The notes under the pieces: generated by a model
What the model saw: only the letters and a program-made list of their open reading frames with translations
Database searches by the model: none
What the model was told of the DNA's origin: nothing
From: Lewinella sp. IMCC34183
GTDB lineage: Bacteria; Bacteroidota; Bacteroidia; Chitinophagales; Saprospiraceae
Length of the DNA: 64,000 nucleotides
Reading direction: 5' to 3'
Assembly: GCF_003390915.1 (NCBI RefSeq)
Contig: NZ_QMEM01000013.1
Span: 38,158 to 102,157 of the forward strand
Translations under genes and position numbers: made by a program
Shown here: piece by piece, positions 1 through 8,519 of the stretch
Layout: each line of letters opens with the position of its first letter
Numbering within the stretch: position 1 is the stretch's first letter

Positions 1-84
1 TGGAGGGAGGCATCGAATTCTGGGCGGGTCACTGGGATAGGATTGTCAGGGTTTGCGCGGCGAAGATACCCCGCGGGGCCTAAA

Positions 85-92
85 CAACTTTG
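85..92 (+). promoter_or_regulatory. possible -7 box for the antiporter
   Basis: CAACTTTG differs at one base from the Bacteroidota -7 consensus TAnnTTTG and lies 21 nt before the ATG at 114. No clear -33 TTG is visible, so this is a weak call. Confidence 0.3.
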
Positions 93-113
93 CGCACCAA
101 GCGATTTACTGCT

Positions 114-1997
114 ATGTACGAAATTGGAAGCCTGATTATCATAGGGGTCGTCGCGCAGTGGATCGCTTGGCGGCTCAGGGTTCCGTCCATTCTCCCCCTC
201 ATCATTGCCGGTATCCTCATCGGCCCGGGCTGGGAGCTCTACACCGGTCACCGGCTGCTCAACCCCCGCTTTGACAGCGAAGCCGGCACCGGCCTGTTTC
301 CCGGCAACCTCCTCTACAGTTTCGTTTCCCTCTCCATCGGCCTCGTGCTCTTCGAGGGAGGGCTTACCCTCAAGGTGAAGGAGGTCCGCGGTATGGCCGA
401 CAGCATCCTGCGTCTGACCACCTTCGGGGCGGCGACCACCACGGTGGTAGCCGGCCTGGCAGCGCACTACCTGCTCGGCCTGGACTGGCAGATCGCCTTT
501 CTCTTCTCCACGCTCATCGTAGTGACCGGCCCCACCGTCATTGCGCCCATCATGCGGCAGATCAACGTGAAGCGGCAGGTGGCCACGATCCTGAAGTGGG
601 AGAGCATCATCGTCGATCCGGTCGGCGCTTTCCTCGCGGTGCTCTTTTACAACTTCATCGTATCCTACTACGATGCCGAAGCCACGGTCTACGACTCGTT
701 GATCAAGTTCTTCCAGTCCGGCCTCGTCGGCATCGGCCTGGGTTTCGTGCTGGGCCACGCCCTGTTCTACCTCATCTCCCGGATGTACATCCCGAGGTTC
801 CTGCTCAACATCGTCACCCTCGGCTTCGTCGTGGCCGCCTTTCTCATTTCCGATTCGATCGCCCACGAGAGTGGACTGCTTACCACCGTAGTCATGGGCG
901 CCTACCTCGCCAACCGCGAGGTCCCCTTCCTGCACGATATCCTCGACTTCAAGGAAAGCCTGACCCTGCTGCTCATCTCCCTGCTCTTCATCCTGCTGTC
1001 GGCCAACATGACCGTCGAGCAGATCGAGCTGGTCCTCAACTGGGAAAGCCTCTACATCTTCCTGATCGTCGTCTTTGTAGCGCGCCCCCTCGGCGTCTTT
1101 TGGAGCCTCAGCACTTCCGACCTCACCTGGCGCGACAAGGCCTTCATCAGTTGGGTAGGCCCCCGCGGTATCGTAGCGGCCGGCGTGGCATCCCTCTTCG
1201 GTATCGAGCTGGCCAAGGAGGGCATCCCCGACGCGGAGTACATCACCCCCCTGGTGTTTCTGATTGTTCTCGGCACCGTACTACTGAACGCCACCCTCGC
1301 CGGGGTCCTCGCCCGCCGGCTCAAGGTTAGCTTGCCCAAGGGCAGCGGGGTGCTCATTTTCGGCGCCTCCGAGGGGGCCCGACAACTCGCCCACTCCCTG
1401 GTGGAGAGTGGCCGCGACGTCACCCTCGTCACCCCCAACCGGGCCGAGGCCGATATCGCCGAAGAAAACAACCTGACCGCCATGCAGTCGCCGATCGATA
1501 CCGACATCCTGGACGACCGCCTCGATCTGACCGACATCGGCTACGTGCTGGCCCTTACCGGCAACGACGAGGAGAATTTCTATCTCCTCAACAATTACCG
1601 CAGCCGCGAAGGCATCCGGGGTGCCTATCGCCTGGTGACCCGCAAGGAGATCCAGTTGCAGCGCTACAGCAAGGAGGCCCTCTTCGGGCAGTACGTCAGC
1701 TACCTGCTCTTCAACCGGGCAGCCCGCAATTTCGGCACCGTGAACGCGATCGAGCTGCTCGACCCCGGGCACATCGGCACCATCCTCGGCAAACTGCGTG
1801 AGGAACGCGCCATCCCCCTCTACCTGCGGTGCACGGAGTACGGGGACATCACCTTCATTCCGGCCAACGACAACGGCGATCGCCCCTTGTCCGTCAGCGC
1901 CGGCGACGTACTCTACTACATCGGGGAGCCGCTCGCGGAGGTCGATGAGGAGGCAGCCCGTCAGATTCCCAAGGAGGACGGATCACTCGTCGAGTAG
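114..1997 (+). CDS. CPA1-type Na+/H+ antiporter with C-terminal NAD-binding domain
   Basis: A 627-residue membrane protein. Residues 1 to about 405 form a dozen or so hydrophobic helices of the Na_H_Exchanger fold, including the family-like segments TGPTVIAPIM and WVGPRGIVAAG. From about residue 410 a Rossmann-like part follows (GVLIFGASEGARQL), resembling TrkA-N/RCK domains that sense nucleotide or redox state. It should exchange Na+ or K+ for protons at the inner membrane. I chose the ATG at 114 because the translation then begins MYEIGSLIII, which matches the start of the paralogue at 25600-27492. The 3' end overlaps the convergent murF by 15 nt. Which cation it moves cannot be told from sequence. 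Confidence 0.88.
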   Translation: MYEIGSLIIIGVVAQWIAWRLRVPSILPLIIAGILIGPGWELYTGHRLLNPRFDSEAGTGLFPGNLLYSFVSLSIGLVLFEGGLTLKVKEVRGMADSILRLTTFGAATTTVVAGLAAHYLLGLDWQIAFLFSTLIVVTGPTVIAPIMRQINVKRQVATILKWESIIVDPVGAFLAVLFYNFIVSYYDAEATVYDSLIKFFQSGLVGIGLGFVLGHALFYLISRMYIPRFLLNIVTLGFVVAAFLISDSIAHESGLLTTVVMGAYLANREVPFLHDILDFKESLTLLLISLLFILLSANMTVEQIELVLNWESLYIFLIVVFVARPLGVFWSLSTSDLTWRDKAFISWVGPRGIVAAGVASLFGIELAKEGIPDAEYITPLVFLIVLGTVLLNATLAGVLARRLKVSLPKGSGVLIFGASEGARQLAHSLVESGRDVTLVTPNRAEADIAEENNLTAMQSPIDTDILDDRLDLTDIGYVLALTGNDEENFYLLNNYRSREGIRGAYRLVTRKEIQLQRYSKEALFGQYVSYLLFNRAARNFGTVNAIELLDPGHIGTILGKLREERAIPLYLRCTEYGDITFIPANDNGDRPLSVSAGDVLYYIGEPLAEVDEEAARQIPKEDGSLVE

Positions 1998-3308
1998 CCG
2001 CTCCAGACGGTTGCCCCGGCTGCCCTTGACAAAAATCCGCTTCCCACTCCAGTCCTGTGCCCAGAACCACTCGGCCAGGAGACGGCTGTCGACAAAGTGG
2101 GGGCGGTCGAATTCGCGGGCCACGTCTTCCATTTCGGCACCTACGAGCAGCACCGTGCGTGCTACCTGCCCCGCCCGTAATACCACCCGACGGTGGGCGG
2201 CGGGAGAGGCGGCCCCTAGCTCAAGCATTTCTCCCAGTATGACGACGCTGTCCAACGGCTCGTTATCGGTGGCGAAGCCCGCCAGTGCCGCCGTCACGCT
2301 ACTCGGGTTCGCGTTGTACGCGTCCCAGTAGAAGGTTACCCCGCGGTGTTCCATCCACTGGCTGCGGTGATTGGCGGGCCGGTATTCGGCGAGGGCCGCG
2401 GCAATGGATGCCCCGGGGACCTTGAAGTACTTCCCTACCGCGACGGCGGATTTTACATTTTGCAGATTATGCACCCCGGCCAGTTGGGTGCTCGTCTGGA
2501 CCAACTGCCGCTGCTCGTCCAGGAAAGCGACCTCGATGAAGGGGTGCACGGCCAGGGACTTGACTTCCAGGCCGGCCACCGTGGGGGAAGGCTCCTCGCT
2601 GACGAAGTAAGGAATACGCCGCGGGAGGGCGTCGGACATCTCTTCCAAGTCCAGCTCGTCGGTGTTTACGAACGCTACCCCACTCACCTTCTCCAGCCAG
2701 TCGTAGAGCTCGCCCTTGCCCCGCTTGACCCCCTCCCGGCCTCCGAAGCCTTCCAGGTGTGCCTCCCCGATATTGGTGATGAGGCCGTGAGTAGGCCGTC
2801 CGATCCGGCACAGCTCGGCAATCTCCCCCTGGTGGTTGGCCCCCATTTCCAGGATGAGAAATTCCGTTCCCTCGGGCATCGACAGAATGGTCAGCGGCAA
2901 GCCGATGTGGTTATTGTAGTTGCCGGGGGTAGCGTGTACCCGGTACTGCCGTCCCATGACCGCCGCGATGAGTTCCTTAGTGGTCGTCTTTCCGTTGCTG
3001 CCCGTAATGGCGAATACCGGCATTCGGAAGGCGGAGCGGTGTCGCAGCGCGATCTCCTGCAGGGCAACCAGTGAATCCTCGACCAGGAGGTAGCGGTCGT
3101 CTCCCGCCGCGACCACGTCGGGGTTATCGACGATAGCGTAAGCCGCTCCCGCTTCCAGCGCCCCGGCGGCGTACTGATTGCCGTCCGACTGCCCCCGTAG
3201 GGCTACGAACAGGCCGCCCGCCGCGACCCGCCTGCTGTCAATGCTTACCCGGGGGTGCCGCAGGTATACCGCGTATAGATCCGAAGGGTCGGCGTAGAGG
3301 AGCTTCAT
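1983..3308 (-). CDS. murF: UDP-N-acetylmuramoyl-tripeptide--D-alanyl-D-alanine ligase
   Basis: MurF, 441 residues, the usual length. It adds D-Ala-D-Ala to the UDP-MurNAc tripeptide in the cytoplasm, the last cytoplasmic step of peptidoglycan precursor synthesis. The ATP loop GSNGKTTTKE lies near residue 103, followed by NHIGLPLT and the C-terminal ligase domain with NHRSQ. The gene follows gldJ on the same strand, a neighbourhood also known from Flavobacterium, but a terminator and a new promoter separate the two here. The -7 box TAGCTTTG ends only 4 nt before the ATG, so the mRNA is predicted to be leaderless. The 3' end overlaps the antiporter gene by 15 nt tail to tail. Confidence 0.95.
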   Translation of the reverse strand: MKLLYADPSDLYAVYLRHPRVSIDSRRVAAGGLFVALRGQSDGNQYAAGALEAGAAYAIVDNPDVVAAGDDRYLLVEDSLVALQEIALRHRSAFRMPVFAITGSNGKTTTKELIAAVMGRQYRVHATPGNYNNHIGLPLTILSMPEGTEFLILEMGANHQGEIAELCRIGRPTHGLITNIGEAHLEGFGGREGVKRGKGELYDWLEKVSGVAFVNTDELDLEEMSDALPRRIPYFVSEEPSPTVAGLEVKSLAVHPFIEVAFLDEQRQLVQTSTQLAGVHNLQNVKSAVAVGKYFKVPGASIAAALAEYRPANHRSQWMEHRGVTFYWDAYNANPSSVTAALAGFATDNEPLDSVVILGEMLELGAASPAAHRRVVLRAGQVARTVLLVGAEMEDVAREFDRPHFVDSRLLAEWFWAQDWSGKRIFVKGSRGNRLERLLDE

Positions 3309-3312
3309 GCTG

Positions 3313-3320
3313 CAAAGCTA
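3313..3320 (-). promoter_or_regulatory. -7 box of murF
   Basis: TAGCTTTG on the minus strand is a perfect TAnnTTTG match. It ends 4 nt before the murF ATG at 3308, placing the transcription start at or beside the start codon. Confidence 0.6.
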
Positions 3321-3330
3321 CGAGGAGGGG

Positions 3331-3370
3331 GGCAAAAGAAATGCCCCACCCAAAAATTGGGTGAGGCATT
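3331..3370 (-). terminator. intrinsic terminator of gldJ
   Basis: Arms 3340-3351 and 3359-3370 form a 12-bp stem (one G-U pair) with a 7-nt loop. In minus-strand RNA it is followed by a U-rich stretch read from 3339 down to 3334. It lies 25 nt past the gldJ stop and just ahead of the murF promoter. Confidence 0.8.
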
Positions 3371-3394
3371 CCGGAATTATAGGTGCTTATACGC

Positions 3395-4906
3395 CTAGCG
3401 ACGGGAGCGCCGGCGGTTCTTTTGCTTGCCCGGCCGCATGCCGAAGCGGTTTACCTGCCCTTCGTCCACGCCTTGGCTGTTGCCAACGCGGACCATGGCA
3501 CAGCGGAAGCCGATCGTACGGGAAGCGCGGTCCTGATCGAGGAAGCGGCGGGTTCCGGGGCTGAGCCAGTAGGCCCGGTCGGCCCAGCTGCCGCCCTTGT
3601 AGACGCGTGCTTTGTCACTGATCAGGGTGTATTCGTTGGTGGAGTAGGAAGCACCGCTTTCCTCGTCGCCGTCCAGGTAGTCGTAGACGCGGCCACGGTT
3701 GTAGTTGTCGCGGTCGGCCACCTCTTCGTCCTGTACGGGTACGTACACGAGGCGTCCGAGACTGTCCTTCTCGACGGGGCGGCCATCCTGGTCGCGCTTC
3801 ACGTTCATGAAGTCGTTACCCCGGAAGCTGTTTAGGTCGTGGTTCTCGACGTCGACCAGCGTCTGGGTGGTCAGGGGACGGTAAAGGTCCAGTACCCATT
3901 CGTTGACGTTGCCGGCCATGTTGTAGAGGCCGAAGTCGTTGGGGAAATTGTCGAAGACGTTACTGGTGATCATGTTCTCGTCGTTCGGCTTGCCCGCGAT
4001 ACCGGAGTAGTCACCACCGCCACGCTTATAGTTGGCGTACATCTTACCCTGGTTCTTATCGTGGCGCTGGTAGCGCATGCTCGTTCCGCTCCAGGGGTAG
4101 ATGCGGCGGTCGGTGTAGTTTTCGTCCTTTTCGTTAGCCTGCAGGCCTTCGAGGGCCAGGGCTGCGTATTCCCACTCGGCTTCGGTGGGCAGGCGGAAGT
4201 CGGGCTGGAGAATACCGTCCTCAAGGCGTACCGGGCGGGTTTCGCCGTTCTTGAGGTCCTTCATTCCCTTGCGCTCAACGCCTTCGTACTGGCCGGCAAG
4301 GTAAGCATCGGTGACGAATACGTCAGAGCCCTGCTGGTCGGGGCGCTGCTCCTGGATACCCTTGTCGATCAGGATGGCCTCGTTCACGCGGTCCGTCCGC
4401 CAGCGGCTGTATTCGCGGGCCTGGACCCAGCTCACGCCCACGACGGGGTGCTGAGCGTAGGCGGGGTGGCGGAGGTAACCGGTCACGTAAGGCTCGTTGA
4501 AGGACAGCTCGTCGCGCCATACCAGGGTATCCGGCAGGGCGGACTGGAGTACCTCGGGGTATTCGCTGTAGACGTCTTCCGTCCAGTGCAGGTACAGGAG
4601 GTAATCTTCGTTGCTGATCTCCGTCTGGTCCATGTAGAAGCTGGACACCGTAACGCGCCGCGGGATGTTGTCCCAGTCGTAGGGTACGTCCTCCTCGGTG
4701 AAACCCATGACGAACGTTCCGCCGGGAATGAGCACCATGTTGGGAGGCGTTTCCTGTCCCTCGAATTCATTGTTGCGTTCGTATCCGCCCCACTTCTCGT
4801 CGTTGTACTTCCAGTTGGTGGTGCGGGAGCGATCGTTGTTACGGTTGCAGCTCGCCACCAGGAGTACCAGGCAGAGGTAGGGCAGCGTCTTGAGCAGTAT
4901 CTTCAT
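3395..4906 (-). CDS. gldJ: GldJ-like gliding motility / T9SS lipoprotein
   Basis: A 503-residue lipoprotein. Starting at the ATG at 4906 gives the signal peptide MKILLKTLPYLCLVLLVASC with lipobox VASC, so Cys20 should be lipidated. An upstream in-frame start at 4975 would bury this signal and was not used. The body is a formylglycine-generating-enzyme (FGE/SUMF) fold: GGTFVMG near the start, RLPTEAEWEYAA in the middle, and YKGGSWADRAYW and TIGFRCAM near the end. In Bacteroidota, FGE-like lipoproteins of this size are GldJ and GldK, which support T9SS and gliding. Adjacency to murF favours GldJ. Whether this organism glides is unknown. Confidence 0.85.
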   Translation of the reverse strand: MKILLKTLPYLCLVLLVASCNRNNDRSRTTNWKYNDEKWGGYERNNEFEGQETPPNMVLIPGGTFVMGFTEEDVPYDWDNIPRRVTVSSFYMDQTEISNEDYLLYLHWTEDVYSEYPEVLQSALPDTLVWRDELSFNEPYVTGYLRHPAYAQHPVVGVSWVQAREYSRWRTDRVNEAILIDKGIQEQRPDQQGSDVFVTDAYLAGQYEGVERKGMKDLKNGETRPVRLEDGILQPDFRLPTEAEWEYAALALEGLQANEKDENYTDRRIYPWSGTSMRYQRHDKNQGKMYANYKRGGGDYSGIAGKPNDENMITSNVFDNFPNDFGLYNMAGNVNEWVLDLYRPLTTQTLVDVENHDLNSFRGNDFMNVKRDQDGRPVEKDSLGRLVYVPVQDEEVADRDNYNRGRVYDYLDGDEESGASYSTNEYTLISDKARVYKGGSWADRAYWLSPGTRRFLDQDRASRTIGFRCAMVRVGNSQGVDEGQVNRFGMRPGKQKNRRRSRR

Positions 4907-5121
4907 GTTGCGGTGGTAGTCCAAAATTGATAGATGGGGTTCTTGGCTCGCCGCCCGAAACGGACGGGTCGTCATCGACCTCGGCTAGTTAAACCGAATC
5001 GCTGCGACAACTATTGTGTTCGAAAACTTAATATTTCCGCGGAAAAGCAGTTGTCCACTGCCCTGTCGCCCCGCTTGCGCACGGCCCGAAGATGCTGTTT
5101 CCCGGTGAACATACGGCCCGC

Positions 5122-5724
5122 TTACGGCAACCGCTTGTTGATCTCGTTCTGCAGTTGCCGCCGCAGGTCCTGCTCGACGGTCAGCCGGCTTTTCCGGCTC
5201 TGCTCGAGCTCCTCCGACAGCTTATCGCGCTCCCGCTTCAGGTCGTTGTTGTTGCGGGCGGCCAGGCGGGTACTCGCCAGCGCCACCAGCAACGCGATGA
5301 GCAGACCGATCACCAGCGACCACATGATGAGGCTGTACGTTCCTTTATCAAGTTGCAGGCCCAAAAGGTTCACGCTGTCACGCTCCTGGTTCAGGGCGGC
5401 AATGGTCGCGTCGCGGTCGGCTACCTCGGAAGAGTTTTTGTCGATCTGCCCCTGCAGGCTCGCCTCCTGCTGTTCCAGCTCGCTGATGCGGCGGGTATAG
5501 ATGGAGATGGAATCACCGACATTATTCATGAAGGCGTCCAGGTAATCCCGGCGTACTACCTTGAACTCGCGGCTGCCCTCGCGGTACCGGTTGGAGACAT
5601 CCAGCATGGACTCGAACTGCGTGCGCAAAGATTCGTCACTGCCCTGGGAAGGATCCCCCGACTGTTGGGCGTAGGCGGAAAACGTACCGAGAAAAATAAA
5701 AAGTAGCGGGAGAAGGACACGCAT
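5122..5724 (-). CDS. signal-peptide coiled-coil membrane protein, function unknown
   Basis: A 200-residue protein I cannot name. From the ATG at 5724 it has a signal peptide ending SAYAQ, then a helical region with heptads around residues 70-125 (ISELEQQEASLQGQIDKN). One membrane segment follows at about 135-158 (YSLIMWSLVIGLLIALLVAL), then a second charged coiled coil to the end. The likely topology is an N-terminal domain outside the inner membrane and a C-terminal coil in the cytoplasm. It sits upstream of gldJ on the same strand, about 215 nt away, and is divergent from the VOC gene. Its -7 box lies 6 bp from that of the VOC gene. Confidence 0.75.
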   Translation of the reverse strand: MRVLLPLLFIFLGTFSAYAQQSGDPSQGSDESLRTQFESMLDVSNRYREGSREFKVVRRDYLDAFMNNVGDSISIYTRRISELEQQEASLQGQIDKNSSEVADRDATIAALNQERDSVNLLGLQLDKGTYSLIMWSLVIGLLIALLVALASTRLAARNNNDLKRERDKLSEELEQSRKSRLTVEQDLRRQLQNEINKRLP

Positions 5725-5763
5725 AGACAGGTGTTTGAGGGGTCGTCCATTCGTAAAGCAGCG

Positions 5764-5771
5764 CAAAGTTA
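5764..5771 (-). promoter_or_regulatory. -7 box of the coiled-coil protein gene
   Basis: TAACTTTG on the minus strand, a perfect TAnnTTTG match, 39 nt before the ATG at 5724. Confidence 0.55.
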
Positions 5772-5776
5772 GTAAC

Positions 5777-5784
5777 TACCTTTG
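5777..5784 (+). promoter_or_regulatory. -7 box of the VOC gene
   Basis: TACCTTTG, a perfect TAnnTTTG match, ends 4 nt before the ATG at 5789, which predicts a leaderless mRNA. Confidence 0.6.
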
Positions 5785-5788
5785 GCAA

Positions 5789-6397
5789 ATGCTTGATCAC
5801 CTAGTATACGTCGTAGCGGACCTGTCTATTGCCGTTGACCGTTTTTCTAAGCTCGGCTACCCCCCGGTGATCGGTGGTCGCCACCCCGCCCGGGGCACCC
5901 ACAACGCGCTGCTGCGGCTCGGTGACCGTTCGTACCTCGAGCTGTTGGCGGTCGATCCGGCCACCTCCGTCCCCCCACCCCGGTGGATGGGCATCGACCT
6001 GGTCGACGCGCCGGTACTGAGTCGTTGGGCGCTTCACGCGGGTGCGGAGATCGTCCGTATGGCAGAGCTGCTCGGTTCCGGCACAGAGGTACAGGCAGGC
6101 AGCCGTGACCGCCCGGACGGAGAAACCCTCAGCTGGCGCCTTACCGACCCCGGCCCCGAGCCCGCCGTTTCGGTGCTGCCCTTTCTGATCGACTGGGGCG
6201 GCGCCGAGGCCCCCCACCCCGCCGATACCCTCCCCGACCTCGGACTGTACCTGACGGAGTTGCGCCTCTTCCACCCCGCGCCCGACCGCGTCAATCCGGT
6301 ACTGCATGCGCTGGGATCGCCCTTTCTGGCTCACCCGGGCGACACGGACCGGATCGAGGCCGTCTTCACCGGTCCGGCCGGCCGACTGGTAGTGTAG
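5789..6397 (+). CDS. VOC (glyoxalase-like) family protein
   Basis: A 202-residue cytoplasmic protein beginning MLDHLVYVVADLSIAVDRF, the opening of the vicinal oxygen chelate fold. It most resembles the Glyoxalase_3 branch (long single-chain, two half-modules), with GGRHPARGTHNALLRLGD and YLELLAVDP in the first half. Members bind a metal and act on small organic substrates, but no substrate can be assigned. I chose the ATG at 5789 because an upstream in-frame start would lie inside the promoter. It is a single-gene unit, followed by the back side of the htpG terminator. Confidence 0.8.
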   Translation: MLDHLVYVVADLSIAVDRFSKLGYPPVIGGRHPARGTHNALLRLGDRSYLELLAVDPATSVPPPRWMGIDLVDAPVLSRWALHAGAEIVRMAELLGSGTEVQAGSRDRPDGETLSWRLTDPGPEPAVSVLPFLIDWGGAEAPHPADTLPDLGLYLTELRLFHPAPDRVNPVLHALGSPFLAHPGDTDRIEAVFTGPAGRLVV

Positions 6398-6456
6398 CCG
6401 GGCAATTAACCGCTCCACCGCCGATGCAGGCTCCTCTCCGCACCCCGCGACCGCGC

Positions 6457-6503
6457 AAAAAAAACGGCCGGCACCCACGCGCGAAGCGTGTGTACCGGCC
6501 GTT
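6457..6503 (-). terminator. intrinsic terminator of htpG
   Basis: Outer arms 6463-6471 and 6495-6503 pair perfectly (AACGGCCGG with CCGGCCGTT). An inner stem and a GAAG-type loop lie between them. The minus-strand RNA then runs into eight U's at 6464-6457. It ends the minus-strand block that begins with the TPR gene. Confidence 0.85.
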
Positions 6504-6544
6504 CGGTAGCCGGGGAACGGAGCGGCGTTCTCCCGCCCCCTGCG

Positions 6545-8428
6545 CTACATCATTTTTAGGGAACGGTCGATGAAAGCCTTCAGCTCGGCTCCGCTCAGCA
6601 TCTGTTGGCTGAGCTTGGCCAGCTGGTAGAGGTAAGCGGCATTCTCCTGCCGGGCGGCAGCGTCCTCCACCTGCAACAGGCGCTCCTTGACGACCGGGCT
6701 GTTTGCGTTCACCACGACCTGAAAAGAATCGGGGAACATGGCGGTGTCCATGCCCTGCATCATCTGCATCTCTTTCATGCGACGCATGAACTCGTTGCGG
6801 ACGATCTGTACCGGGGCATCCTGGACGTCGAGCGGCTTCAGTTCCACGGACCCGGCCGACCCCACGGTCTCGGTGAACAGCTGGGTAAGGGTTTCCTGCT
6901 CTTCCTCGGTGAGAAGGTTATCCTTTTCCTCATCCTTCTGCACGAGTTGGTCCGGGGTGGCGCTGTCCACGCGGACGAAGTTGAGCTTATCCTCCTTCTG
7001 CTCGAGCGTCTGGATCGTGGGCGCGTCGATGGCGTGTTCCATCTTCAGCACGTCATAGCCGCGATCCTTTACCGACTCGATGAGGGTGTGCTGCCGGTCG
7101 GCGTCGGCGGTGTAGATGGCCACCAGGCGCTCGTACTTGTCGGTCTGGTTCTCCTTGATGCGCTCCCGGTACTCCTCGATGGTGAAGTACTTGTCTTCGG
7201 TGTTCTGGAGCAGGGTGAACTTCTGCGCCCGCTCGAAGAACTTGTCGTCCGAGATCAGTCCGTACTTCACGAATACGCCCAGGTCGGACCACTTGGCCTC
7301 GTAGGCTTCCCTGTCCTCCTTAAAGAGGCTGCTAAGTTTCTCGGCTACCTTCTTAGTGATGTACCCGGTGATCTTCTTCACGTTGGTGTCGGCCTGCAGG
7401 TAGCTACGCGACACGTTCAGGGGAATATCGGGGGAGTCGATCACGCCGTGCAGCAGGGTCAGGAACTCCGGCACGATGTCGGACACGTTGTCCGTCACGT
7501 ATACCTGGTTGCTGTACAGCTGGATCTTGTTACGCTGCAGTTCGAGCTTACCGGATACCTTGGGGAAGTAGAGGATACCCGTGAGGTTGAACGGGTAATC
7601 GATGTTCAGGTGGATCCAGAACATGGGAGGCTCACCCATCGGGTAGAGTTCCCGGTAGAAAGCCTTATAGTCTTCGTCGGTCAGGTCGGCGGGCGACTTT
7701 TTCCACAGCGGATCGGTGTTGTTGATGACGTTGTCAACCTCGGTCTCGATCTTCTTGGGATCGGGCTTTTCCTCGCTGCCTTCCTCGGCTTCCACCTCCT
7801 CGTAGGTGGTTTCGGTCTTGGTACCGAACCGAATGGGATAGGGCAGGAAGCGGCAGTACTTCAGCAGCAGCCCTTCGATCTCGTCGGTTTCCAGGTACTG
7901 CTTGCTGTCCTCGCTGATGTGGAGAATGACGTCGGTGCCCTGCATGTCGCGCTCGGCCTCTCCGATCTCATAGCTTGGATCGCCTTCGCAGATCCAGCGG
8001 ACGGCACTGGCTCCGTCCTGGTAGCTTTTAGTAACAACTTCCACCCTGTCCGCCACCATGAAGGCCGAGTAGAAACCCAGTCCGAAGTGACCGATAATGG
8101 AAGCGTCATCCTGGTACTTGTCGACGAACTCCTGGGCGGAGGAGAGGGCCACCTGGTTCAGGTACTTCTTGACCTCTTCCTCGGTCATGCCGATGCCGCG
8201 GTCGCGGATGGTGAGGGTGCCGGCTTCCTCGTCGATCATGATGTCGATCGTCTTGTCCGTGAAGTCGCCCTTCGCCGCTCCCTTCCGGGCCAGCGTGGCC
8301 AGCTTGCTGGTTGCGTCGGTGGCGTTCGAGACGAGCTCGCGCAGAAAGATTTCCTGGTCGGAGTACAGGAACTTCTTGATGATCGGAAAGATGTTTTCCG
8401 TTTGTACGGATATGTTACCTTTTTGCAT
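6545..8428 (-). CDS. htpG: molecular chaperone HtpG (Hsp90)
   Basis: A 627-residue cytoplasmic Hsp90 of usual bacterial length. The N-terminal GHKL ATPase domain shows FLRELVSNATDA (the ATP-binding Asn and Asp), DRGIGMTEEE and GHFGLGFYSAF. The middle domain follows with YPFNLTGILYFPK and NVSRSYLQAD. A short dimerisation domain ends in RSLKMM, with no MEEVD tail, as expected in bacteria. I chose the ATG at 8428 (MQKGNISVQTENIF), the conserved Hsp90 start; the longer reading frame adds 25 non-conserved residues. No heat-shock operator was found upstream. It lies 91 nt after nadD and could be co-transcribed. Confidence 0.96.
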   Translation of the reverse strand: MQKGNISVQTENIFPIIKKFLYSDQEIFLRELVSNATDATSKLATLARKGAAKGDFTDKTIDIMIDEEAGTLTIRDRGIGMTEEEVKKYLNQVALSSAQEFVDKYQDDASIIGHFGLGFYSAFMVADRVEVVTKSYQDGASAVRWICEGDPSYEIGEAERDMQGTDVILHISEDSKQYLETDEIEGLLLKYCRFLPYPIRFGTKTETTYEEVEAEEGSEEKPDPKKIETEVDNVINNTDPLWKKSPADLTDEDYKAFYRELYPMGEPPMFWIHLNIDYPFNLTGILYFPKVSGKLELQRNKIQLYSNQVYVTDNVSDIVPEFLTLLHGVIDSPDIPLNVSRSYLQADTNVKKITGYITKKVAEKLSSLFKEDREAYEAKWSDLGVFVKYGLISDDKFFERAQKFTLLQNTEDKYFTIEEYRERIKENQTDKYERLVAIYTADADRQHTLIESVKDRGYDVLKMEHAIDAPTIQTLEQKEDKLNFVRVDSATPDQLVQKDEEKDNLLTEEEQETLTQLFTETVGSAGSVELKPLDVQDAPVQIVRNEFMRRMKEMQMMQGMDTAMFPDSFQVVVNANSPVVKERLLQVEDAAARQENAAYLYQLAKLSQQMLSGAELKAFIDRSLKMM

Positions 8429-8519
8429 AGTTGTAAATGTTTTGGCTATAGATCCCCCCGCACGAAAGGGACAACTTCCGTTCCAGCCCTCCAGGCCTGT
8501 CAAAATGTCGGTGACGATT

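Noticed and set aside
4907..4975. Longer N-terminus for GldJ
   Set aside because: It would place 23 residues before a perfect lipoprotein signal peptide.
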